Assembly: GCA_016630905.1 (NCBI GenBank)
Contig: WBMQ01000012.1
Coordinates: 186,001 to 250,000 of the forward strand
Origin: Capillidium heterosporum
Taxonomy: Eukaryota > Entomophthoromycota > Entomophthoromycetes > Entomophthorales > Capillidiaceae
Length of the DNA stretch: 64,000 bases
Direction: 5' to 3'
This document shows positions 12,369 through 22,486 of this stretch, in pieces. Under the pieces are notes generated by a model. That model saw only the letters and a program-made list of their open reading frames with translations, was not told the origin of the DNA and ran no database searches. How positions within the stretch are numbered: position 1 is the stretch's first letter; every line of letters starts with the position of its first letter. The translations under genes and the position numbers were made by a program.

Positions 12369-13873
12369 ATGAATTATATCCTATTGTTGATAGCCCTATT
12401 ACTCCTCTACCCAATCTACAAGTTATACCTCAGCTTCCAAGTTCCCAAAAACCTATCCCACCTACCAACCATCTCAACCTTGGATTTTTGGCTCTCTTTC
12501 CTCATCAAAGAAACGAACGATGAGCGTATGAAGCGTCTTTTTCCCAGCACTTTAGGTGGATGTGGAGCCGGCATGCTTTGGGTCAGTGGCGAAATGCATC
12601 TTTTGATTACTTCACCTAGATTAGTACGCGAAGTATTCAACGACACATTAAACTTTCACAAAGGAAAACCAGGTGAAGCTAGCTTGACCAAGTTGATGAG
12701 TGAGTTTTTTGGAAAATCCAACATCTTACAATCGGATGGAGAAGTTTGGAAGCGCCATAGGAGGTCGGTAAATCCTGCCTTCAAAAGATCTTGGTCCACT
12801 GATACGTTTGGCTTACCGACTAAAGATTTGGTTTCGATACTATCAGCACAAAACGAAGAGCCTGTAGTTGTAAACGACCTTTTACAAAAGTTAACTTTGG
12901 ATATCTTGGGGAAGGGCTTGCTGAACATCAGCTTCAATGCTTTGAAGAATTCAGATAGTAAGTTGCTAACTCTCTACAACGACGTAGCAGAAGGAATATT
13001 TGATCCAACCTACATCCTATTTAACGTCCTAGAGAACTGGATTCCTTCAAGGATTAAGAAACTTGAGCAATGTAGACGCTTACGTCAGCACTTTAGGGAT
13101 ATCATCAAGGAACGCTACCAGGAGATCGAATCAGGAGTCGAAAAGGACGACATTTTATCTTTAATCATAAAAGCTTCGTTGGATGGGGAAAATGTCAGCG
13201 ACGATGATATTGTCAACAACCTGGCAACATTTTTCTTAGCTGGTCATGACACTACGGCCCACACCTTAACGTCGAACCTCTACTTCCTAGCTAAATATCC
13301 TCATATCCAAACTAAAGTACGGAATGAAGTGTTAAAACTGATGGGGGATGCTAAAGACAAAATTCCAACCTTTGAACAGCAGAAGAACATGGTCTACATG
13401 AACAAAGTGATCAAGGAGAGTATGCGCTTGATTACGACTGTTGGGCAGTTCCCTAGGATCTGTGCCCAGACCGCCCAACTTTCCAACGGGTTGGTAGTTC
13501 CCAAAGACACCAAGGTGATTCTGATGTATTGGCCAGCCCACCATGACGAAGTCGTCTTCCCTAAGCCCGATGAGTTCAATCCCGGGCGGTTTGACGATCC
13601 TCACGGCATACAATCGCACTTTTGGGCGCCTTTTGGTACAGGATCTCGCATGTGTAAGGTAATGGATTGTAAACATAGCTAACATTTCTTTTTTGATTAG
13701 GCCTCGGCATCAACTTTTCGTTGATTGAGCAGCGGGTTGTCATGGCCATGCTACTGCAGAAGTTTAATATCGAATTAGGTCCTAGATCGGGTGTTCGGGA
13801 TAAAATTATTCACAACGTGGCTGGTCTCAATCATCCAGTTAACTTGGATTTGGTTTTCAAGGTGAGAAAATAG
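12369..13873 (+). CDS. cytochrome P450 (tandem copy 4, intact)
   Basis: Predicted 485-aa P450 and the last gene of the array, starting 333 nt after copy 3 ends. Exons are 12369-13653 and 13701-13873, with a 47-nt intron and the same phase-1 junction inside the heme-ligand Cys codon. It has an N-terminal anchor, AGHDTTA, KESMR, an arginine-rich PGRFDDP segment, and FGTGSRMC followed by LG. The TATA-like element is weaker (CATAAATC at 12313, 56 nt upstream). Its reading frame is closest to copies 1 and 2 in the region before the I helix. Function beyond monooxygenase cannot be inferred. Confidence 0.92.
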
Positions 13874-14603
13874 CTTTCATTGCCAAAGGACTTTTCAAAT
13901 AAATGAAGCCTTCGCTACTACCAGTCTTTTATTTGTATATTGGAGAAATATTTAACTGCAGAAAAGTATTTTGTATGTGCTGTGAGTATTTTTGATATGT
14001 AACTGTAGTAAGTTCTGTCAAGGCTCTTTGGCCTTTACTTTAGAAATTGTTGAGGCTAAGCGAAGTCCAATTATTGTTTTAACAAATATGTAGTACTGTA
14101 CTCAAAATAATAGAAATTAGGGGGTTTTAAAAAGAGTTAATATATATATATATATAATTGAAAGGTTGGATAAGGTATAGCATATAAATAGATGGATTTG
14201 TATGAAGAAAACAGAAAGAAAATCAATAGTTTGAATTGACAAAGAAATTTAAAAGCATGTAAAATATATTATATATTGCAATAGTATATATAGTAGGAAA
14301 TCGTGGTACAAAGAGGTTGGAGTCCGAGTTTTTAAAGGGATGAATAAGTATTTCATTTAAAAGAGCATAGCTTGAAGTTAATTGAAAACTCTAAGCAAGA
14401 AATAACAATATGTTATACCTTTGCAGCGTTCCACTAGATAATATACAAAGGCATGGCATTGAGACACAAATTGTATAGGCAAACTATCTACATGGCCAAA
14501 CGAACTAAAATATAAATTAGCATTCGTAAAAGAAATACAAAAATAGTAAAAATAAGCAAAATCTTACAATACAATATTTATCGCACCTAAAGCATCGACA
14601 ATT
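13874..14603. other. AT-rich 3' spacer with (TA)n tract
   Basis: Separates the P450 array from the SF3a66 gene, whose 3' end lies at 14604. It includes a short TA dinucleotide run at about 14139-14157. No gene is seen. Confidence 0.6.
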
Positions 14604-15287
14604 TCATTTGGAGTAGGAATCCTCACGCTTGAAAAAGAATTGCAACGTATAAGTTAAATTGTCACCATCCCAGAAGCCAAATAGCAGCTTTTCATCCTTA
14701 TCGACTTCCTTTGACTGGACTTTAAATGCAATAGTCTCATAAGGTTCAGCAGCTACCAATAAATACTGGAAGGCTTTGTTAGGTGGTTCAATCTTCTGCT
14801 CGAAGGCGGACATAAATCGGTACCTAGGGATGACACCAAGTCCAATCTCAGGGTAATGGATCTGGAATAGGTATCCAAACTGTTCACCCCCACTACCTTC
14901 ACCCATAGTCTTCAGCTTTGTAACTTTGTATCCAGGTCTACCGATCTTCAAGACGTTCTTTCTGATTTGGATCTGTGGCGTTGATAGTGGCAGGGGTATT
15001 ATAGCTCCATTCTCTTTGGCATCGATAGCTGCTCGACGTGCTAAGTTGGTCTGATGCTTCTTACCTTGGGTGTGGGCGAGATAACTACCTTCGTTGGTGT
15101 GTAAAGTTAGGCATAATTTACATTCGTAGGATCCTAAATGGTTCTTCATGAAGTAGGGGTCTTTGGATAGATCGATGGTCTCTAAAGCCAATTTACGCAA
15201 TCGCTCACGTCTGTCGATATTGGTTTCGGAGGTCGAGGCTACACCACCACCACCTGGTTTCGAACCTACTCGATTTTGATGATCCAT
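14604..15287 (-). CDS. SF3a66-type splicing factor (SF3A subunit 2 / Prp11 family)
   Basis: A 227-aa intronless protein of the U2 snRNP SF3a complex, nuclear, acting in branch-site recognition. The order is an N-terminal glycine-containing stretch with the DHQNRVGSKPGGGG signature, then a basic helix (RRERLRKLALETIDL), and a matrin-type C2H2 zinc finger (CKLC ... H-x5-H, about residues 55-80, ending THAQGKKHQ-like). A conserved core follows, with RPGYKVTK, GLLFQIHYPEI-like and PRYRFMSAFEQ segments, ending in FFFK. The long proline-rich tail of the human protein is absent, as in other compact fungal versions. It is divergent from the methyltransferase-like gene at 15500, with 212 bp between the two start codons. 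Confidence 0.93.
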   Translation of the reverse strand: MDHQNRVGSKPGGGGVASTSETNIDRRERLRKLALETIDLSKDPYFMKNHLGSYECKLCLTLHTNEGSYLAHTQGKKHQTNLARRAAIDAKENGAIIPLPLSTPQIQIRKNVLKIGRPGYKVTKLKTMGEGSGGEQFGYLFQIHYPEIGLGVIPRYRFMSAFEQKIEPPNKAFQYLLVAAEPYETIAFKVQSKEVDKDEKLLFGFWDGDNLTYTLQFFFKREDSYSK

Positions 15288-15499
15288 TTCGTTCTCTCTT
15301 TTTTAAGCTTGGTTGGAAGCTTTCAAGTTTTCTGATAAAGCATTCAGCTTTCTTGAAGTTTATCAAAAGTTTAATTCATTACGTTTGATTGGTTAGATAG
15401 AAAACTATTAGCTAATTTCAAAAGCCCCATCAACTTTTGATTTTTTGCTCAGCATACAATTCCACCAAACTTCCAACAATTACAGCCCTATATCTTTGA

Positions 15500-17735
15500 A
15501 TGGACCAACTGAACTCTGTATTTTCAGCCGATAAAGTTATTATCCCCAACCCTAGAAACCTACCTAAAGGCTGTACCTACTTGTTCGATGAAACTTCGGT
15601 AAAGGCATGGTCGAAAGTTCGAGTCGATTGCTGGAACCATAGATTGGATAATCCGGAAGGTTATTACTATAGATTTGTAGGTAAAGCTTTGACACTACTG
15701 TATAATATTTAGTTACTAAGCCTTTGTATTTTTATATTCAAATAGATCCATTTGAGTACCAGTCCAATGGAAAATTTTCCAAGCAAGAGCATGAGTATTT
15801 TTTAAAGCGAGTACAACTGTTCGAAAGTTTCAATCTATTGGGTACGAAATGGGGTTTGTTTAGTAAAGGTGTACCACACAAAGTAATTTTTTGTATTGCT
15901 TATCAGACATCAATCGTTTTTATATTAAGGCTGGATACCAATGCAGCTCCTACTACAAAACCCTGGTACTTAAGGGACAGCTAAAAAGTCAACAACAGGT
16001 CGAAAAAAATAACGATGGGAAAGTTAGTTGGAAACGTAGTAAGTTAATACCTGACGTCAACGTAACTGCCAACTTGGATGTACGATGGGACTTGCCTGAA
16101 GCAAGAAAGATTGTTGAAGATGTAGATAGCTGGGTCATTAAATATCATTCAAGTTTAATCGATGAGAAGCCTATTAGAAGGTAAGCTTTTAAAGGCAGTA
16201 GAGCTATATATTAACTTATTTATTTCAGACAAGCACCTATTGTTAATAAAGTTAAGCCAAAGTCAGTTTTCGAAAATTTTAAAAAGAGTATCGAGGCTTT
16301 AGATAGCGACAGTGATTCCGACGACTTCTTCAACCTTAATAAAATCGGAATCAAGCCTAAGGAGGACCCTGCTTTAATAATTAATTCAATTAAAAGGAAA
16401 TGCGAGTACCTTTCGGAAGATGATAACGACAAAGTGGTCAATAAACCAACATCAACTTTCACCGATATGCAAGTCGAAGCAGATCCAAAGCCAATGAAAG
16501 TAATGGCTTTGCAGGAGCCTAGTTCCCCAATTACTGAGATTGAACTCAGCGATTCAGCTACTGATTCTGATTTGGATATTATACCAATTATAAACCCGAT
16601 TAAAGTCAATTTAAATTTGAAGCCGACTTACAAAAGTGCTACAAGTATAAGTAAACCCACCAAACAACTAGAACTATCTCATTTTTGGGACGTAATGGAC
16701 CTTTATTTAGTAACCTACTGACATTTTGACGTTTATTCTAGTTCGTTAAGCCCTCCCGAGTAGAAAACCCTAACCTAGATGTAATTAAAGTACCCAACCC
16801 TATTCCCAACAGCTGGGCCTACCAGATTAAACCTATAGAATCTATAACTAGACCTCTGGTTAACAAGTAAGTGCCCGTTCTGAAATCAATTTTTAACTTT
16901 CATTTATCTGTATGATATAGTTTTCAATTAGAACTCGAATCTGTATTCAACTTTGACTTTAATGAACTAACCAACACCCACGGCTTAAACTTAAATTTGA
17001 AGGGGATATTAATAGATCTGAACTGGTCTTCCCATAGTGACGACTCCGATCTATTTCAGGATATCCAGCTAATGAAACAATTTTTTACATTCCTGAGTAG
17101 TTTGGAAGTGGTTTTTGAAAATGGATTCTTGTTTGTTTGGATAACCAAGACTTTACAAAGTAAATTGGTGAATAAGCTGTTTAAATTAGGTAATCTATCA
17201 GCCTTCATCCCATTTAACATCCTATATCTGTAGGGTACAGTTATGTAGAAAATTTGATCTGGTCCAAAATGCAGCTGAACAACAAATTCTATAAGTCAGA
17301 ATCCTCCAATCCGTACCAGTATTTCAATAACAACAAATCAATATTGTTGATCTTTAAAAAGGTATCCTTTAATTCCTATTTCAAACTATATTTATATACA
17401 TATATTAGGGAGAAGGCGCCGATCTAAGACACCAAAGATCCTCAGATGTTATCTTCGACTTTATCAAGCCTAGTTACTCACTCAATCCGAAAAACAGAGA
17501 GATTAAACCTAATAAGGTTTATGACATGATTGAGACTATGCTACCTAAACCGAAGCTTGCCAAAAATGAGATGGTGGACGAGGAAGATGAGAAAATGAAC
17601 TTTCACTTGCTAGAACTGTAAAGAATTGTATATTTCATTTAATTATTAATTTTTATTCAATATAGGTTTGCAAATAAGAGTCCTTACTATAAAGGCAGAG
17701 AAGGATGGATCCAACTCTACGAGAGAACACCATAA
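15500..17735 (+). CDS. Myb/SANT plus MT-A70 methyltransferase-like fusion protein
   Basis: Predicted 610 aa from nine exons: 15500-15680, 15746-15882, 15930-16180, 16229-16691, 16742-16866, 16921-17189, 17234-17361, 17409-17617 and 17666-17735. All junctions keep frame. Residues about 65-125 form a Myb/SANT-like DNA-binding helix set (KQEHEYFLKR, TKWGLFSKGVPHK, AGYQCSSYYK). Residues about 130-340 are acidic, serine-rich linker (ALDSDSDSDD). From about 345 to the end lies an MT-A70 fold: HFWDF, PNPIPNSWAYQIKPIES, FLFVWITKT, YVENLIWSKMQLNN, LLIFKK, LRHQRSSDVIFD, KVYDMIETMLP, LLELFANK and GREGWIQ. The catalytic DPPW of active N6-adenine methyltransferases is replaced by DLNW (418-421). It could therefore be a DNA-targeting, catalytically altered partner like METTL14/Kar4-type subunits, or an unusual active enzyme. 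It is probably nuclear. Confidence 0.85.
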
Positions 17736-17783
17736 ATATAATAAAATACACTATACTATTTAAACTACCATTTTAATTAAAGT

Positions 17784-18924
17784 TTACTCCAACAAACCCA
17801 AGAACTTGGCATGGAAGTCGATATGGTTTTCCATAAAGGTTTGCACAAAGTAGTAGGAGTGATCGTATCCAACCTGCAACCCCATCAGAACTGTTTTCCC
17901 ATCGTTATCATCGCCTGAATCATCAATAACTTCCAAAAGATTCTCAGGTAAGAGTTGGCCACTCTTGTAGAATTCGTCGTCAGCACCTTGGTCGAACATG
18001 ATGGGTAAAGGAGATTTCCCCTTGAGTTGGTCGCGTAAAATTAAGGTGGCGTCATACTCGGCCCATTTACTTTTGTCGGAGCCTAGGTAGTTGGTAAAAG
18101 CTTTGATACCCCATGGACATTGGGAGGGGTTGGCGATGGGAGCGAAAGCAGAAATCGATTTGAACAGCTGGGGGTTCTTTAAACCTAAAGTCAAAGCCCC
18201 ATGTCCACCCTACAACAATAAAAGTGGTAAAATCAATAGTTTTTGTTAATACATTTAAAATAATGACATTAAGTTACCATAGAATGTCCAAATATGGATA
18301 CGAGGTCGGGATTCTAACCAAAGACAATGTAAGTATCTACACTCCAATTACAAAAAGTATTACGGCATCAAAGTTCGTGTAGACAGTAGGCAGCAATTCC
18401 TTAATGATATAACTCGCCATGTTGTAATGTTCCTTCCATTTGGGTTCAGTAGCATCCAAGTAGAAGCCGGCACCTATTCCCAAAAACTAAATTAGCACAA
18501 CTCCACTCCAAATAAAAAGGCTTACCAGAACCTAAATCGTACTCTTTATCTTCATCTTCAATACCAGTATTTCCTTTTTAGGAAAAGAATTTAATATATG
18601 AAAACTAAATAAAAAGCTACTTGGTGAAGTATCACAGCTTACAAATATGACACCCAGCTCGCCACATCTTTTGAATGGGTTGCCTTTGAAAGCTACATTA
18701 TCTTCTGTACAGGTTAAACCAGACAGGTACAGTAGCATCTATTTACAAAATTATGAATAAAATAGTTAATGTAGAAAAATTACTGGTAGCTTCTTAAGCT
18801 CGGGGTTAGCTGGTATAAAGATGTTGAACTTCATATCGGCTTTACAAAAGTTGGAATGGTGCTGAAATTTGTACAAATCACCAAAGTGGCATTTGGTCTT
18901 GGAAAGCTGCTTTAACGAACTCAT
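17784..18924 (-). CDS. S-formylglutathione hydrolase (esterase D family)
   Basis: Predicted 292-aa cytosolic serine hydrolase that hydrolyses S-formylglutathione to formate and glutathione, the second step of glutathione-dependent formaldehyde removal. Six exons (minus strand): 18924-18784, 18738-18621, 18573-18526, 18473-18364, 18313-18278 and 18209-17784. Diagnostic segments are YLSGLTCTEDN, DTSPR, EYDLGSGAGFYLDAT, the nucleophile elbow GHSMGGHGA (Ser150), MFDQGADDEF (acid, about Asp224) and YDHSYYF (His268). Length is typical for the family. It converges on the MT-A70 gene with 48 bp between stop codons. The fifth exon is only 36 nt and encodes the start of the nucleophile elbow. Confidence 0.93.
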
Positions 18925-19239
18925 CTTTTACTCTGCTTTGTGTGTAAACTAAGTTTGGTTGTTTAAAAATATCAAAAGGTTTTGAATAGCTTTTGGGGTG
19001 ACGTAGTTTGGTACCCAATAAGATAGTATCCTGTTCAAAAAACTGTAAAGTTACAAATCTAGCTATAAATATTTATATTGTATCTCCGAACAAAGTAGTA
19101 TGTAATTCCAAGATCAGTATAATAGCCAGCCAATCAAAAGGCGTCATTTTATACCAAAAAGGACTATTACACGTTGAAATCAAGCCTTAGTTCGTGTAAG
19201 TATAACTTCAGACATAATACCTTTAACCTTCAAAACAGA
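18925..19239. other. upstream region of S-formylglutathione hydrolase
   Basis: About 0.3 kb of AT-rich DNA between the hydrolase start and a decayed F-box-like gene on the other strand. No TATA box is obvious for the hydrolase. Confidence 0.4.
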
Positions 19240-20454
19240 GTTCAAAATAAGTACCAACTTCAACGACCTACCTGATGAGAAGATCAAGAGATTTCTGGGT
19301 ATTTAGAGCAATGAATTTGTTCGAAATTTTGATATTTAAAGTTTACGAGATCTTACCATTCCATACGCTGTATATGGACAACAAGAGGCTCGATAGCTTA
19401 GTTTAAAAGCACGGTAAGCTTGTCAAAAAATTAACTCACCTATAAAAACAATATTCCAAAATCTGAAGGATAACTTCTCCAGTTTGCAGGATTTTATCAT
19501 ATTTTGCAAGTACGATACCAAATTGTTGGATCAGCTACATACAGTATCAGTCAAGCTCAAGAAGTTAGATCTCAGCATATTGGGTGTCTTCTCTAAAGCT
19601 ATTGATTTCAACCATGTAATTGATATGTAATCGATTTTAAATTGAATTGGATAACCTTGTCAACTTAAATATCCTAACCTTGTTTAATATGCTACATCAA
19701 GTCACTAGCGCTAGTACCGATAAAGCCGATTAAGATCTTTTAGCAACAATCAACAAGCAATTTTCCAGCTTGACAAAACTACCAATCCAGATAAAGTTCT
19801 TTTCCTATGCGAACAAGAGCTAACTACCCTTACCCACCTCAATATGTTTAGTATCACCATTACGGTAGCAAACAAAATTGATACTTTTATCTTCGATTGC
19901 TTCTCGATCTCTAACATTTAATACTTGGTAAACCAGGGAACACTAATTTATATTACTACAAGCACTTCCTTGAATTTAAGTTAAATGGGTTTAAAGTATT
20001 AGTGTTGACACTAGGACTGATATCTTTGGAAGCATCTCCCAAGTTCCACAGCCTCACCTCAAAGTCTAAACCTGCTGAATTCGATGACAAATCGATGAAT
20101 GCTGTATTCTTGTTACCCAAGTTACGTGAATTGGAGTTGAAAGGCTGGATTCGTGACGACTTGTTCAAGGATGTCAAGTGTTCCGGCCCCATCATCTGCA
20201 TATGGCTGTATGGTTATGATAGACTCCCTCACCACTTTTTGAAATTTTTACAGCTCCAACTTCCTAATCTTATTAACTTTACCACTGATAGTACGAATAA
20301 GAATATGTCAAACCTTAAATTGAACTACCACTATATATTTGATTGTTCAGTATTCAATAAACTCAAACTTACGGTTCGTTACATACCCCTACAGCAACTA
20401 CAACTTTACGAATTGGATTCAAGCCAAGCGTCTCCAAACCTTTGTTTGACATAA
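19240..20454 (+). pseudogene. F-box/LRR-like pseudogene A
   Basis: A decayed relative of the intact F-box-like gene at 50844. The beginning still reads STNFNDLPDEKIKRFLG, like the family's FSQLPDFIIEEVINNL, but without a usable ATG and with stops soon after. The last third is open (20002-20454) and aligns with the C-terminal part of the intact paralogue: LPKLRELELKGWIRDDLF versus LPLLAHLILKGDIHDDLF, then LQLPNLINFT versus IQLPLLVNFT. It lacks the family's IEFIKWVKAQ-like tail. Several stops and frame changes separate the two ends. Confidence 0.7.
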
Positions 20455-21277
20455 GAGTTTTAAGTAAATTTGGGATAGACGACAATATTGTATTAAATTG
20501 TAGAATAAAATTATTTTTGCAGGGCAGTGTATTTATAGATACATCTTTATTGGCTTTATACTGCTAGGAAGTTAAACTCCCAAAAGTAAGGTTATTTTGT
20601 CTGTACTATATTCTACCAGCATATCTATATATCTTAGTTAATACATTCATCTAATATTTCTGACTTTAATAAAGCAATATATCTGCTATAGTTCTATAAA
20701 CGATAATATTTAGACTAGCTTAGGAAATGTATACCTTATATTAAATATAGTCATGCTTTTCAAAGGCTTTTCTTTTACAATGAACGTATGCGTGAATTAA
20801 TATTTTATATGTTATACTTTATTGTATAGAAGTTTTTGGTGAAGCTTAGCTTACTAGCTGAAAACAATTATGGACTACATGAATCTTACGGCATTAAGGA
20901 GTATGTTTAAAAGTATATCTTAAATATTCGATATATAGCTGTCTTTTCTCAAGTTTTATGTAATTCAATATTTTTTAATTTCATCACTGAATTAAAGACA
21001 AATCTTCAAATTTTAAAAATCCACTAAAAATGTATAATATAAATGGTTGTTATTTAAATACATTGCTTTATATATAGGTTTTACCTGGTATATATTCTAT
21101 TGAAAGTCGACGGAATGGTACATACTTTGACCTTTGTCCAGTGATGATTTTTGACTGCCACCTCAACTTATACATGCTTTAGAAAAATGAGACAAATTAG
21201 AATGAATTTTAATCGCTATAGCAAATTTAATTATTCAAAATAATATTTTAAACAGGAAACTTAAACCTCATTCAAAA
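20455..21277. other. AT-rich spacer
   Basis: Between two decayed F-box-like genes. No coding, RNA or repeat signal could be recognised. Confidence 0.4.
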
Positions 21278-22486
21278 ATGTCAGAGATGAGCTTCAACTT
21301 TGGTAACCTACCCAACTTTATAGCTGAAAAGAACGCCAACTATTTAGAGAGAGAAGATTTATTCAACTTACGGAAATATAACAAATAGTTTAATAGTATA
21401 CTGATATCAAAAATCTACAAAGTGCTACCTTTCAAATGGTCGCATAAGGATGTGTGCAAAGAAAGTTGAAGTGGCTCAAAAATATGAACACATCAAGGAG
21501 CCATATTTTCGTTTTGATTCAAACTTCTTTAATACAAAGGATATCTTTTCAAAGTTGCAAGAGGTAAAATTCCATTATGGTTATATGCACTATCCTTTCA
21601 TCTTTGATACTCTACAGTTTTTACCGTTGAAGTTGAAGAGATTGAACGTACAGTAGCTGGTCCTTTACCAACCAAAATAGACTTTATCCTTACAATCGAA
21701 GATCTCACCAAGTTTAAATTGAATTTAGCTTTGGGATTAGATGTATTGCTAGATTTAGCCATCTTAAATGCACTCTTCCTGCTACAACTTAAGTCTAGGT
21801 TTGACTTTAAAGAAAGGTCATCAGATCTTAGTTACCATCAACACTGAGTTCCCCAGCTTAATAAAGTTGAAGGGTATGTAAGCATCATTTCAGAATCAAT
21901 TTAGTAATGACTACCTTTTTGCATGTGCACCAATTACACATCAACTTATACCTTAAAGGTGTCAAGAAAACTCCCTTTCAAAGTTTCTTCTAACTTGAAG
22001 TTTTGTGTTTTAACAGCAGTTTGGGTAAAGATTTGAGCTGCTACTGCTTCTTCAAGGTCAAGGTTACCAAGTTGGTTAGTTTAGGGTTGCAGTAGGCGCA
22101 ATATCTTTAGAAGACACCTAAAAGTTAGCGAACATCAAGTACCTCGACTTATATCTTCATCCTACCTTTGGTTAAAAATCCATTCTGCTTCTTTCTTTAC
22201 TCAACCTATTTTAATTTATACAAGATAAAGCTATCAACGATTTGTTCAAGTGTGCCAGTCTCATCCAGATCAAGTTGTTGGATAGTGAGAACCTTGGGTA
22301 CGATCTCTTCAAGATGGAAAAGCTTCAACTATCGCTACTTGTTAAATTAAAAAATTTACAATACCATACGCCAAAGACCTAGTAGATATTGTCGATAATA
22401 GGACACTAGATAGGTTTGGCACTGGCAGTAATTTAAAGCTGCAGTTATTCACCGTACCGAAAGGTAAAACTAAGTTTGAAAAGTAG
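21278..22486 (+). pseudogene. F-box/LRR-like pseudogene B
   Basis: It starts with a good ATG at 21278 and reads MSFNFGNLPNFIAEKNANYL from the fourth codon, matching the F-box start of the 50844 gene. The first in-frame TAG follows about 37 codons later, at a place where the intact gene has CNRQFQ. ISKIYKVLPF continues as in IPKLYKVIDF. Later fragments (FLPLKLKRLNVQ near 21620, LKLQLFTVPKGKTKFEK near 22435-22480) match the leucine-rich and terminal parts. Many stops and frame changes are present. Together with pseudogene A and the 50.8 kb gene it shows repeated duplication and loss of this family. Confidence 0.7.
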
